Of a DNA stretch of 64,000 bases, positions 34,798 through 44,218 are shown one piece after another. The notes under the pieces are model-generated. The model ran no database searches, was not told where the DNA came from, and worked only from the letters and a program-made list of their open reading frames with translations. A program made the translations under genes and the position numbers. The DNA comes from Micromonospora rubida (GTDB taxonomy: Bacteria; Actinomycetota; Actinomycetes; Mycobacteriales; Micromonosporaceae). The stretch spans positions 471,490-535,489 of the forward strand of contig NZ_JAAALO010000002.1 of the NCBI RefSeq assembly GCF_009908295.1, read 5' to 3'. The number at the start of each line of letters is the position of its first letter. The first letter of the stretch is position 1.

Positions 34798-36755
34798 CCG
34801 CCGTCGACCCCACGGTCCGCCACCCCGAGGACGAGCCCGTCGACGGGCCGGGCAGTCCGCCGGGCGCGACCGGCCGGCGGGGGCTGGGCGCACCGGAACA
34901 GCAGGCCCGGAGCGCGCCGGACCTGGACCGGTGGCGGGGGCGGGCCACCGACCCGGAGGCGGACCGCAGCCGGGCGGAGGAGGCGACGCCCGAGGCGCTC
35001 GCCCGGCTGCGCGCCCGCAGCCGCGCCCTGCTGCGGGACCTGCTGCGCCCGCACCGGCGCCGGCTCGGGGCGGCCGTCGGGCTGCTGCTGGCGCAGAACG
35101 CCGCCGCCATGTCCGGGCCGTACCTGGTGATGCTCGGCATCGACCGGGCGATCGGTCCGCTGCGAGCCGGGGACAGCGGGCCGCTCGTCGCGATCGCCGG
35201 GGCCTTCGCCGCCGCCGCGCTGACCGAGTACGCGGCCCGGCGCGGCTTCCTCGCCCTCTCCACCCGGATCGGCCAGGCCGTCCTGCTGGAGCTGCGGCAG
35301 CGGGTGTACGGCCACTTCCTGCGGCTGTCCGTCGGCTTCCACGAGCGCTACACCTCGGGCCGGATGATCTCCCGGCTCACCAGCGACCTGGACTCCATCG
35401 CCGAACTGGTCGACGGCGGCGTGGACAGCCTCGTCCTAGCCGCCCTGTCCATCCTGTCCGTGGCCGGCATCCTGCTCTGGCTGGACGCGCCACTGGCCGC
35501 GGTGACCCTGCTGGCGTTCCCGTTCCTGTTCTGGCTGTCCCGCTGGTTCGCCCGCGCGTCGGCCGGGGCGTACCGGCGGACCCGGGAGGCGGTGGCGCTG
35601 CTGATCGTCCACTTCGTCGAGTCGCTGCGCGGCATCCGCGCGGTGCAGGCGTACCGGCGGGAGCCGCGCAACCAGCGGATCTTCGCCGCCGTCAACGACG
35701 ACTACCGGCGGACCAGCCTGCACGCGTTCCGGCTGATCGCCACGTACTCGCCGGGGATCAAGGTGATCGGCAACGTGACGGTGGCGGTGGTGCTCGGCTA
35801 CGGCGGGACCCGGGTGCTCGGCGGCGGGATGGAGGTGGGGGTGCTCGCCGCGTTCCTGCTGTACCTGCGCCGGTTCTTCGAGCCGATGCAGGAGCTGAGC
35901 CAGTTCTACAACTCGCTCCAGTCGGCGACGGCGGCGCTGGAGAAGCTGGCCGGGGTGCTCGACGAGCGGCCTGCGGTGGCCGAGCCGGCCCGCCCGACGC
36001 CGCTGCCCGACGGCCCGGGGCGGGGGGCGGTGGAGTTCCGGTCGGTCTCGTTCGGGTACCGGGCCGACGCGCCGATCCTGACCGGCCTGGACCTGACCGT
36101 GCCGGCCGGGCAGACCGTCGCGCTGGTCGGCCCGACGGGCGCGGGCAAGTCGACGATCGCCAAGCTGCTGGCCCGCTTCCACGACCCGGACGCCGGCACG
36201 GTCCACCTGGACCGGGTCGACCTGCGGGACCTGGCCGACGCCGAGCTGCGCCGGGCGGTCGTGCTGGTCACCCAGGAGAACCACCTGTTCAGCGGCTCCG
36301 TGGCGGAGAACATCCGGTTCGGCCGGCCGGGCGCGGACGACGCGGCGGTGCGGGCCGCCGCACGGGCGATCGGCGCGCACGACTTCATCGCCGCACTGCC
36401 CGACGGGTACGACACGCAGGTGCGGCGGCGCGGCGGCCGGCTCTCGGCCGGGCAACGTCAGCTCGTGGCGTTCGCCCGGGCGTTCCTCGCCGACCCCCGG
36501 GTGCTGGTCCTGGACGAGGCGACGTCGTCGCTCGACGTGCCCACGGAGCGGCTGGTGCAGCGGGCGCTCGCCACCGTGCTGCGGGACCGGACCGCGCTGG
36601 TGATCGCGCACCGCCTGTCCACCGTGGAGACCGCCGACCGGGTGTTGGTCCTCGACGACGGCCGGATCGTGGAGGACGGCCCACCGGACCGGCTGGCCGG
36701 CACCGACGGCCGGTACGCGGCGCTGCACCGGCAGTGGCGCGACTCCCTGGTCTGA
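34794..36755 (+). CDS. Heterodimeric ABC exporter, subunit 2 (catalytic)
   Basis: A 653-residue partner. About 75 hydrophilic residues precede the membrane domain. Walker A is GPTGAGKST (about residue 446), the signature is LSAGQRQL instead of LSGGQ, and Walker B LVLDEATSSLD keeps the catalytic Glu. Together with subunit 1 this gives one good ATP site (this Walker B with the LSGGQ of subunit 1) and one degenerate site, as in multidrug exporters of this class. The cargo is unknown. The neighbouring secreted protease gene is separated by its own promoter region. Confidence 0.9.
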   Translation: MTAVDPTVRHPEDEPVDGPGSPPGATGRRGLGAPEQQARSAPDLDRWRGRATDPEADRSRAEEATPEALARLRARSRALLRDLLRPHRRRLGAAVGLLLAQNAAAMSGPYLVMLGIDRAIGPLRAGDSGPLVAIAGAFAAAALTEYAARRGFLALSTRIGQAVLLELRQRVYGHFLRLSVGFHERYTSGRMISRLTSDLDSIAELVDGGVDSLVLAALSILSVAGILLWLDAPLAAVTLLAFPFLFWLSRWFARASAGAYRRTREAVALLIVHFVESLRGIRAVQAYRREPRNQRIFAAVNDDYRRTSLHAFRLIATYSPGIKVIGNVTVAVVLGYGGTRVLGGGMEVGVLAAFLLYLRRFFEPMQELSQFYNSLQSATAALEKLAGVLDERPAVAEPARPTPLPDGPGRGAVEFRSVSFGYRADAPILTGLDLTVPAGQTVALVGPTGAGKSTIAKLLARFHDPDAGTVHLDRVDLRDLADAELRRAVVLVTQENHLFSGSVAENIRFGRPGADDAAVRAAARAIGAHDFIAALPDGYDTQVRRRGGRLSAGQRQLVAFARAFLADPRVLVLDEATSSLDVPTERLVQRALATVLRDRTALVIAHRLSTVETADRVLVLDDGRIVEDGPPDRLAGTDGRYAALHRQWRDSLV

Positions 36756-36810
36756 GCGCCGGACGCGCCGCCCGGCCCGCGCGGGACAGCCCTGGCCGAC
36801 GGAAGGCGCC

Positions 36811-36816
36811 TAGAAT
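36811..36816 (+). promoter_or_regulatory. Possible -10 box of the secreted protease gene
   Basis: TAGAAT, 44 bases before the GTG at 36860. No good -35 box is visible. Confidence 0.35.
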
Positions 36817-36859
36817 TACGTCCGATCGGGCACCGCCGACCACACGGGGAGGACACGGG

Positions 36860-38299
36860 GTGCGTACACGACGCATGATCATTTTTGGGGTCGCCGCCGC
36901 CTGCGCGGTCGGGACGACCGCCTACGGGCTGACGCCGGCCGACGGGGCGGCGGCGAGGCCGGTGGCGGCCGGGCGACCCGCCGCCGAGGTCGCCGCCGCC
37001 GCGCCCGCGTCCGTCGCCTACCTGCGCGACCGGTACGGGATTTCCGCGACCGAGGCGGCCCGGCGGCTCACCCTCCAGGAACTCGCCCAGCCGCTGGCCG
37101 CGACGCTCACCGACCGCCTTCCGGGCGAGTACGGCGGGATGTGGCTCGACCAGTCGGCCGGCGGGGTGCTCACCGTCGCCGCCACCCGGCCCGAGTCCGT
37201 ACGGGCCGCCGTGGCCGCCGTGCCGGACGCGACCCACGTCCGGGTGGTGCCGGTGCGGCACTCGCTGCGGCAGCTCGACGCCTCGGCGGCCCGGGTCGCC
37301 AAGGCGCTGGGCGCGACCGTCGGCACCGACGTGGTGGTGGACCAGGCGGCCAACGAGGTCGTGGTGCTCACCGGTGGCCGGGTCGCCGCAGGCGACCGGC
37401 GACTGCCGGCGGCGCTGGCCGACGCCGGGGTGTCCACCCGGTCCCGTGCCCGGGTGGCTCGGGTCTCCGTGCCGAAGGCGTGCGACCCGCTCGACTGCGA
37501 CAAGGCGCCGATGCGCGGCGGCATCCGGCTGGACGTCCCGCGCGACGACGGCACGGTCGGCGGCTGCACCAGCGGCTTCAACGTGCTGGACCGGCACGGG
37601 GCGGCCTACGTGCTGACCGCCGGGCACTGCGTGGCCGGCAGCAGACACACCCGGCGCGACGACACCTGGCACAAGTTCCTCGGGCCCAAGAGCCCGGTCA
37701 CGATCGAGTCCGGCAACGCCGCGCTGACCGAGAGCACCTACCCGAACGACTACGCGGTCATGCCGTACCAGGCGGGGGCCCTGAAGCGGTGGGCGTACCC
37801 GACCACGGCGACCAGCCGGCCGAGCCTGGTCAACTACTGGTGCGTCGCCGACAACCCGCGCTGCACGACCAGCCGGGACGTGGCGATCACCGGGTACGTG
37901 TCGTGGAGCGGCATCCAGACCGGCTGGGTGGTCTGCGCGACGGGCTCCGCCTACACCCCCAAGGCCGGCGAGCCCTACGTCGACTCCGGTGCCGGGTCGG
38001 GTTACCTGCCCGGCACCCGGTGCGGGGAGATCACCGGTAAGTCCGGTGGCGGCATCGACGTGCGGATCTGCGCCCGGCCCGGGGACAGTGGCGGCCCGCT
38101 TTTCACCGAGTCCGACGGCAAGGCGCTGGGCATCCTGTCCAGCGGCGATCCCGGCCAGGGGCGGTGCGTCAACGCCGACGAGCACAACAGGTACGCCCCG
38201 GTCTCGACCATCCTCGACCGGGCCAACGCCCGCACCAACGGCCGCTTCGGATTCCGGCTGGCCACCACCGGCCCGGTCTTCGGCCCGATCAAGCGCTGA
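36860..38299 (+). CDS. Secreted S1-family serine protease (streptogrisin / alpha-lytic type)
   Basis: A 479-residue preproprotein. The GTG at 36860 follows GGGGAGGA by six bases. A signal peptide (IIFGVAAACAVGTTAYGL) is followed by an alpha-lytic-type prodomain (YLRDRYGISATEAARRL, AATRPESVRAAVAAVP) of about 150 residues. The mature chymotrypsin-like domain then begins. The triad is His256 (LTAGHC), Asp297 (YPNDYAV) and Ser410 (PGDSGGPLF). Cys236 and Cys257 flank the His in the usual disulfide; the mature domain has several more Cys than the streptogrisins. It is likely an extracellular nutrient protease. Confidence 0.92.
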   Translation: MRTRRMIIFGVAAACAVGTTAYGLTPADGAAARPVAAGRPAAEVAAAAPASVAYLRDRYGISATEAARRLTLQELAQPLAATLTDRLPGEYGGMWLDQSAGGVLTVAATRPESVRAAVAAVPDATHVRVVPVRHSLRQLDASAARVAKALGATVGTDVVVDQAANEVVVLTGGRVAAGDRRLPAALADAGVSTRSRARVARVSVPKACDPLDCDKAPMRGGIRLDVPRDDGTVGGCTSGFNVLDRHGAAYVLTAGHCVAGSRHTRRDDTWHKFLGPKSPVTIESGNAALTESTYPNDYAVMPYQAGALKRWAYPTTATSRPSLVNYWCVADNPRCTTSRDVAITGYVSWSGIQTGWVVCATGSAYTPKAGEPYVDSGAGSGYLPGTRCGEITGKSGGGIDVRICARPGDSGGPLFTESDGKALGILSSGDPGQGRCVNADEHNRYAPVSTILDRANARTNGRFGFRLATTGPVFGPIKR

Positions 38300-38342
38300 C
38301 CGTCGGCCGGTTAAAGCCGTGGTTGGACGCACCGCCGCTGCC

Positions 38343-38348
38343 TAGGAT
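38343..38348 (+). promoter_or_regulatory. Leaderless -10 box of valS
   Basis: TAGGAT ends six bases before the valS ATG at 38355; there is no Shine-Dalgarno sequence. Confidence 0.6.
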
Positions 38349-38354
38349 CGACGG

Positions 38355-41012
38355 ATGACTGATACGGCGAGGACGGCCCGTGCCGGCGTCCCCGAGCGGC
38401 CCACGTTGGACGGGCTCGAGGAGACCTGGGCCCGCCGCTGGCAGGAGGAGGGCACGTACGCGTTCGACCGTTCCAAGGCGACCGTTCCGGTGCCCGACGC
38501 GCCGAGCCGGAATGGTCGTAGGGCCGACGTGTTCTCCATCGACACCCCGCCGCCGACCGTGTCGGGCGAGCTGCACATGGGGCACGTCTTCTCGTACACG
38601 CACACCGACACGGTGGCCCGCTTCCAGCGGATGCGCGGCCGGACGGTGTTCTACCCGATGGGCTGGGACGACAACGGCCTGCCCACCGAGCGCCGGGTGC
38701 AGAACGTGTACGGGGTGCGCTGCGACCCGACGCTGCCGTACGACCCGGACTGGCAGCCGCCGGCCGCCCCGGTCGACGACGCGGCCCGCAAGGACCCGAC
38801 GCCGATCTCCCGGCGCAACTTCGTCGAGCTGTGCGGGGTGCTGACCGCCGCCGACGAGCAGGTGTTCGAGGCGCTGTGGCGGCGGCTCGGGCTGTCGGTG
38901 GACTGGTCGCTGACGTACACCACGATCGGGCGGGTGGCCCGGGCAACGTCGCAGCGGGCGTTCCTGCGCAACCTGGCCCGGGGCGAGGCGTACCAGGCGG
39001 AGGCGCCGACGCTGTGGGACGTCGGGTTCGCCACCGCCGTGGCGCAGGCGGAGCTGGAGGACCGGGAGCGGCCGGGGGCGTACCACCGGCTGCGGTTCGC
39101 CGGGCCGGGCGGGCGGGAGGTGCTGATCGACACCACCCGGCCGGAGCTGCTGCCGGCCTGCGTGGCGCTGGTCTGCCACCCCGACGACGAGCGGTACGCG
39201 GACCTGGTCGGCTCGTCGGTGCGTACCCCCGTCTTCGGGGTCGAGGTGCCGGTGCGCGCGCATCCGCTGGCGGACCCGGCGAAGGGCACGGGCGCCGCGA
39301 TGGTCTGCACGTTCGGCGACCTGGCCGACGTGACCTGGTGGCGGGACCTGGACCTGGACACCCGGGTGGTGATCGGCCGGGACGGGCGGCTGCTGCCGGA
39401 GCCGCCGGCCGGCGTGCCGGCGGAGCCGTACGCGGCGCTGGCCGGGCAGACCGTGAACGGCGCCCGGCGGACGCTGGTGGGGCTGCTGGCCGACGCGGGC
39501 GACCTGGTCGGCGAGCCGCGCCCGATCACGCATCCGGTGAAGTTCTACGAGCGGGGCGACCGGCCGTTGGAGATCGTGTCCACCCGGCAGTGGTACCTGC
39601 GCAACGGCGGGCGGGACACCGGCCTGCGCGCGGAGCTGCTGGCCCGGGGCGGGGAGCTGCGCTGGGTGCCGGAGCACATGAAGCACCGCTACGACCACTG
39701 GGTGGGCGGCCTGACCGGTGACTGGCTGGTCAGCCGGCAGCGCTTCTTCGGCGTGCCGGTGCCGGTGTGGTACCGGCTCGACGACACTGGCGAGCCGGAC
39801 CTTTCCCACCCTCTCACACCAAACGAGTCGGCGCTGCCGGTCGACCCGTCCAGCGAGCCGCCGCCCGGCTACGACGAGTCCCGGCGCGGCCTGCCCGGTG
39901 GTTTCGTCGGCGACCCGGACGTGCTGGACACCTGGGCCACCTCGTCACTGACCCCGCAGATCGTCGGCGGTTGGGAGACCGACCCGGAGCTGTTCCGGCA
40001 GGTCTTCCCGATGGACCTGCGCCCGCAGGGGCAGGAGATCATCCGCACCTGGCTGTTCTCCACGATCGTCCGGGCGCACCTGGAGCACGGCGTGCTGCCC
40101 TGGCGGGACACGGTGCTCTCCGGCTGGATCCTCGACCCTGACCGGAAGAAGATGTCCAAGTCCAAGGGGAATGTCACCACCCCGATGGCGCTGCTGGAGC
40201 AGTACGGCTCCGACGCGGTCCGGTACTGGGCGGCCAGCGGCCGGCCCGGCATGGACCTGGCCTTCGACCCGGCGCAGATCAAGGTGGGCCGGCGGCTGGC
40301 CACCAAGCTGCTCAACGCGTCGAGGTTCGCCCTCGGGCTGGGCGCGGCCGACGCGCTGCGCGCCCCGTACGACAACTCCAGCTCGGCGCGTCTGACGCCG
40401 CGCCGCGACCTGGAGCTGTCGGCCACCGAGCCGCTGGACACCGCCATGCTCGCCGAGCTGTCCGGCGTGGTCGCCGCCGCGACGGCCGCCTTCGACGGGT
40501 ACGACCACACGGCCGCCCTCCAGGCGGCGGAGGGATTCTTCTGGCGGTTCTGCGACGACTACATCGAGCTGGTGAAGGAGCGCGCCTACGGCACCGGGCC
40601 GGGGGCCGACTCGGCCCGCGCGGCGCTGGCGACCGCCCTGTCGGTGCAGTTGCGGCTGTTCGCGCCGGTGCTGCCGTTCGCCACCGAGGAGGTCTGGTCC
40701 TGGTGGCGGTACGGGTCGGTGCACCGCGCCACCTGGCCGACGACGCACGAGGTCGGGCGGGCGATCCAGGGCGACGGCGACCCGGAGCTGCTGCGGCTGG
40801 CCGGGGACGCCCTGAGCCAGGTGCGCCGGGCCAAGTCCGAGCGGAAGCTGTCGATGCGGGCGGAGGTGCCGCTGGCCGAGGCGCTCGGCCCGGCCGCCCT
40901 GCTCGACCGGCTGACGCTGATCGCCGACGACCTGCGGGCCGCCGGCCGGATCGACCGGCTCGACCTGCTGCCGGACCGCGCCCCGGAGCTGGTCGTCGCC
41001 TGCGCCTTCTGA
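38355..41012 (+). CDS. valS: Valine--tRNA ligase (short, archaeal-like type)
   Basis: An 885-residue class I synthetase that charges tRNA-Val. The HIGH-type motif is HMGH (residues 74-77), in [19 protein letters not shown], and KMSKSKGN is near residue 600. The editing domain lies between ([17 protein letters not shown]). It lacks the long C-terminal coiled coil of classical bacterial ValRS, and the segment [15 protein letters not shown] resembles archaeal and eukaryotic-type enzymes. The leader is only the TANNNT box, so the message is probably leaderless. Confidence 0.93.
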   Translation: MTDTARTARAGVPERPTLDGLEETWARRWQEEGTYAFDRSKATVPVPDAPSRNGRRADVFSIDTPPPTVSGELHMGHVFSYTHTDTVARFQRMRGRTVFYPMGWDDNGLPTERRVQNVYGVRCDPTLPYDPDWQPPAAPVDDAARKDPTPISRRNFVELCGVLTAADEQVFEALWRRLGLSVDWSLTYTTIGRVARATSQRAFLRNLARGEAYQAEAPTLWDVGFATAVAQAELEDRERPGAYHRLRFAGPGGREVLIDTTRPELLPACVALVCHPDDERYADLVGSSVRTPVFGVEVPVRAHPLADPAKGTGAAMVCTFGDLADVTWWRDLDLDTRVVIGRDGRLLPEPPAGVPAEPYAALAGQTVNGARRTLVGLLADAGDLVGEPRPITHPVKFYERGDRPLEIVSTRQWYLRNGGRDTGLRAELLARGGELRWVPEHMKHRYDHWVGGLTGDWLVSRQRFFGVPVPVWYRLDDTGEPDLSHPLTPNESALPVDPSSEPPPGYDESRRGLPGGFVGDPDVLDTWATSSLTPQIVGGWETDPELFRQVFPMDLRPQGQEIIRTWLFSTIVRAHLEHGVLPWRDTVLSGWILDPDRKKMSKSKGNVTTPMALLEQYGSDAVRYWAASGRPGMDLAFDPAQIKVGRRLATKLLNASRFALGLGAADALRAPYDNSSSARLTPRRDLELSATEPLDTAMLAELSGVVAAATAAFDGYDHTAALQAAEGFFWRFCDDYIELVKERAYGTGPGADSARAALATALSVQLRLFAPVLPFATEEVWSWWRYGSVHRATWPTTHEVGRAIQGDGDPELLRLAGDALSQVRRAKSERKLSMRAEVPLAEALGPAALLDRLTLIADDLRAAGRIDRLDLLPDRAPELVVACAF

Positions 41013-41025
41013 GCCGCGCGGGGCC

Positions 41026-41673
41026 TCACCAGCCGCGCAGCATGCGGACGCCGAGCAGGGCGGCGACCACGGCCGGCCCGACCAGCAGGGTGACCGCCTG
41101 GAGCCGGTACGGCATCCGGTGCCGGGCCAGCTCGACCGCGTTGCCGCAGACCACCACCCCGGCGAGCAGCACGAACCCGCCCCACCAGTGGGTCTGCCCC
41201 GGGTCCACGAGCCGGGCGCGGATGAGGAACAGGGTCACCCCGACCAGGGCGCCGGCCAGGGCGAGCAGGGCGACCGTCCGGTGCAGCCCCCGGGCCAGCG
41301 GGTCGGCGGACCGCCACAGGTAGGTTCCGGCGACCGCCAGGCAGGGCAGCGTGACCAGGGCCGGCCAGCCCCGGCCGGTCGTGCCGGTCATCAGCAGCGC
41401 CCCGACCGTGAAGATCAGCACGCCGACGCAGGCCACGACGTACCCGACGAACGCCCGCCCGCCGCCGCGGGCCAGCAGCACCCCGCCGCCCGCCGCGGTC
41501 AGCGCCCCGGGGACCAGGACGAAGCCGGCCCACCAGTGGTAGTCGCCGATCGACTGGGCCACCGTGGTGGTCGCCGCCGCGGCCGTCCCGGCGATCGCCA
41601 GGCTGGTCGCCCAGTGCCGGGTGCTCCTCGGGTACGACCGCCGGGGCGTCGCCCGGCTTGTGTCCGCCACCAT
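41026..41673 (-). CDS. Six-helix membrane protein with internal repeat
   Basis: A 215-residue membrane protein of unknown function. Two halves resemble each other: DYHWWAGFVLVPGALTAAGG in the N-terminal half and QTHWWGGFVLLAGVVVCGN in the C-terminal half, each followed by hydrophobic helices. This suggests an internal duplication. It is convergent with valS across 13 bases. Confidence 0.65.
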   Translation of the reverse strand: MVADTSRATPRRSYPRSTRHWATSLAIAGTAAAATTTVAQSIGDYHWWAGFVLVPGALTAAGGGVLLARGGGRAFVGYVVACVGVLIFTVGALLMTGTTGRGWPALVTLPCLAVAGTYLWRSADPLARGLHRTVALLALAGALVGVTLFLIRARLVDPGQTHWWGGFVLLAGVVVCGNAVELARHRMPYRLQAVTLLVGPAVVAALLGVRMLRGW

Positions 41674-41810
41674 GGCACCCAGCCTTCCGTAGCGGGCCCG
41701 GCCCGGTCCATCCGGCCAGCCCTACCATTCTCCGACCAGTCCTACCATTCCGGCCGTCCCGGGGAATGCCGACGGGCGGGGTAGGAAGGGGCGCGGCCGG
41801 GACACGACGA

Positions 41811-41848
41811 GGGGCGGGGCCGGCGTGCTGCCCGCCCGGCCCCGCCCC
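41811..41848. terminator. Hairpin after the CotH-kinase operon
   Basis: A perfect 13-bp GC-only inverted repeat (41811-41823 with 41836-41848), seven bases beyond the stop of the minus-strand CotH gene. Confidence 0.75.
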
Positions 41849-41855
41849 GCCGGGT

Positions 41856-43538
41856 TCAGCCGCGGGTGATCACCTCGTTGCCCCGGAGGCTCTCCGTCCG
41901 CTGCTTCACGAGGGTGCGCAGCCGGTCCGCGTCGGTGTCCACGGCCGTCGCGTCGGCCCCGTCCACCGCCTTGAGGACCGCGGTGATCGCGTCGAGCGAG
42001 CCGGCGGCCCGCCCGTCGGCGTACACCTGCTGGTAGAGCGCGCGGTACGCGTCCTCGTAGACGCCCTTGAAGGCGTCGCTGGCCAGGAAGCGCTCCTTGA
42101 GCTTGTGGCCCGACATCATGCCGCCGGGCCGGCCTCGCTCGGCGGCTCCGTCCTCCCGCCCGGCGTCCGCGCCGCCCGGCGGCTGGGCGCCATCGGGGAA
42201 CCCCGCCCCACCGGGCGGCCCCGCCCCCTCGGGAGCCTGCTCGCCCTCGGTGGGCCGCATCCCGCCCGGCATGCCGAGGCCGCCGCTGTCGTGCGGTCCC
42301 TGGGCGGCGTTGCCACTGAAGGTGAGGTTGTGGTCCCAGCTGATCACGCTGAACTTCTTCGTCTCCAGGTCGTACCAGAGGTAGTAGTTCTTCCCCGGTC
42401 CGGACATGTCGTCGAAGTTGAGCAGCAGGTTCTGGAGTGCGACGTAGCGGGCGAACGACTCCACGTCGACCCGGTCGGTGAGGTGTGCGTCGAACTCCTC
42501 GTCGCTCGCCGAGTTCACCCACTTGATCAGGTTGATCACGGGTTGCAGGTCCTGGCTGCCCTGCATGGTGATCTGCTTGAAGTCGTCCTGGTAGTCGGTC
42601 TGGTCGTCGCCCTGATCGGTGAAGCTGCTGCTGGCCAGGGACTTGTAGAGCACACCGGTGCCGTCCATCTGGTCGGCGAAGTGCTCGTCGGGGTGCTCGA
42701 CCAGCAGCCGGGCCGTGGTCGGCCGGCCGTTCACCGTGAACGAGGAGTACGCGTACCGCTGGGCCGCCTCGCCGACGCCGGCGAGCAGGGACAGCGACAG
42801 CGCCTCGTTCAGCACGGTGGAGCCGCCGCCCATGCCGGAGACCCGGACGGCCACCTCGCTGTGCCCCTGGTACCGGCGGCCGTCGACGAACTCGTCGAAG
42901 CTGATCAGCCAGGGCAGCGTCTCCGGCTCCTCGGCCTTCAGCGAGGTCCGGGCCATCCCCCCACCGGGAAACCCGCCCCGACCCGGCTGCTGGCCCTGGC
43001 CCTGGCCCGGCTGCTGGCCCTGGCCCGGCTGCTGGCCGGCGCCGGGGGCGGGGCGCCCGCCGCCGGGGGCGGCACCCCCGCCGGGGAAACCGCCGCCGCC
43101 CTGTCGCGGCTTGCTCTCGCCCTTCCAGGTCAGCCCGCCCAGCGTCGAGTTGCCCTTGAGCCGGATGCCGACGCTGGGGACCGTGGTGCCGTCGATGGTC
43201 AGGTCCGCCTCGACGTAGTCCTTCTCCCCCTCCTTCCAGTAGGTGTCGAGCATCCGCTCGTAGTCCGCGTCCCGGAAGGTGAGCCGGATCGAGTGGGCGG
43301 TGGTCGCGTCGAAGAGGTCCGTCGTGCCGGCGATGTCCACGGTCACCGCGTCCGCCCCGGTGTCGCTGGCGCTCGTGACGTACGGGTGGATCCGCTCCGT
43401 GCCCAGCACCAGGGTGAGGACGGCGACGAACGCCACGCAGGTGGTCAGCAGCTTCCAGTTCTGCCGCACCCGCACCGGTAGGCGTCGCCGCAGTTTGCGG
43501 GGCAGCAGGGACCGGGTGCGCAGCGGCTCGGACATCAC
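41856..43538 (-). CDS. CotH-family kinase-like protein, membrane-anchored
   Basis: A 560-residue protein. A transmembrane helix (LLTTCVAFVAVLTLVLG) near residue 35 follows a very basic N-terminus, so the bulk is outside. The CotH domain is recognised by VGIRLKGNSTLGGLTWKGESKP at the start, SFDEFVDGRRYQG, and GKNYYLWYDLETKKFSVISWDHNLTF, where the Asp-His-Asn region is the metal/ATP site of CotH atypical protein kinases. Two low-complexity inserts (residues ~143-194, Gly/Gln/Pro; ~413-474, Gly/Pro/Glu) interrupt it. It is the last gene of a three-gene operon. Confidence 0.88.
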   Translation of the reverse strand: MMSEPLRTRSLLPRKLRRRLPVRVRQNWKLLTTCVAFVAVLTLVLGTERIHPYVTSASDTGADAVTVDIAGTTDLFDATTAHSIRLTFRDADYERMLDTYWKEGEKDYVEADLTIDGTTVPSVGIRLKGNSTLGGLTWKGESKPRQGGGGFPGGGAAPGGGRPAPGAGQQPGQGQQPGQGQGQQPGRGGFPGGGMARTSLKAEEPETLPWLISFDEFVDGRRYQGHSEVAVRVSGMGGGSTVLNEALSLSLLAGVGEAAQRYAYSSFTVNGRPTTARLLVEHPDEHFADQMDGTGVLYKSLASSSFTDQGDDQTDYQDDFKQITMQGSQDLQPVINLIKWVNSASDEEFDAHLTDRVDVESFARYVALQNLLLNFDDMSGPGKNYYLWYDLETKKFSVISWDHNLTFSGNAAQGPHDSGGLGMPGGMRPTEGEQAPEGAGPPGGAGFPDGAQPPGGADAGREDGAAERGRPGGMMSGHKLKERFLASDAFKGVYEDAYRALYQQVYADGRAAGSLDAITAVLKAVDGADATAVDTDADRLRTLVKQRTESLRGNEVITRG

Positions 43539-44212
43539 AGGTCCGTCTGGTCGTAGCCGGTCAGCACCGTCACCCGCTGGCCGGAGGTCCGCTCGCCGAG
43601 CGCCGAGATCAGCTCGCCCGGCTCGCTGCCCTTCTTGAGCCGGACCGTGTACATCAGCTCGGTGAGCGCGCCGGCCCGGATCGTCTCCAGGCTGACCAGC
43701 TCGAACTCCGTGGTGTAGCGGACCAGCACGTCCTGGATGTCGGCGGTGTGGTTGCCGCCGGCCGGGACCTGGACCTTGACCACCTGGCGCTGCACGTTCA
43801 GGGCGAACCAGTTGAACCGGTGCATCACCACGATGATCAGGCTGATCGCGACGGCGGCGGCGATGGCCAGGGTGTAGAACCGGGTGCCGCAGGCCATGCC
43901 GACGCCCATCACCAGGAAGATGAACCCGACGTCCCGGGTCTCCTTGATCGCGTTACGGAACCGCACCACCGACAGCGCCCCGACCAGGGCGAACGCCCGC
44001 GCGATGTTGGAGCCCACCACCAGCATGATCAGCGAGATCAGCATGCCGAGGATGATCAACGTCTGCACGTACGACTGGCTGTACGACACGTTGCGGTGGG
44101 TGGCCCGGTAGATCCAGCCGATCATGGCGCTCAGCAGGAAGGACAGCGACAGCACGATGGCGATGTCGCCGACGCTGAACGTGCCGGACAGATCCTGGAA
44201 GGTGATGTCCAT
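43535..44212 (-). CDS. DUF4956 membrane protein
   Basis: A 225-residue protein. The first ~135 residues hold several transmembrane helices (VGDIAIVLSLSFLLSAMIGWIY, QTLIILGMLISLIMLVVG), with GALSVVRFRNAIKETRDVGFIFLVMGVGMACG between them; this Arg-rich conserved segment defines DUF4956. The cytoplasmic C-terminus is a small alpha/beta domain (VLVRYTTEFELVSLETIR). Its stop overlaps the CotH start by four bases. Such proteins are regularly encoded with VTC and CotH genes. Confidence 0.9.
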   Translation of the reverse strand: MDITFQDLSGTFSVGDIAIVLSLSFLLSAMIGWIYRATHRNVSYSQSYVQTLIILGMLISLIMLVVGSNIARAFALVGALSVVRFRNAIKETRDVGFIFLVMGVGMACGTRFYTLAIAAAVAISLIIVVMHRFNWFALNVQRQVVKVQVPAGGNHTADIQDVLVRYTTEFELVSLETIRAGALTELMYTVRLKKGSEPGELISALGERTSGQRVTVLTGYDQTDL

Positions 44213-44218
44213 CGGTGC

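Noticed and set aside
32224..34893. 889-codon minus-strand open frame opposite the ABC exporter
   Set aside because: Composition (Arg, Gln, Gly, Pro repeats) is typical of antisense shadow frames; the plus strand encodes clear AlkA, Ogt and ABC domains.
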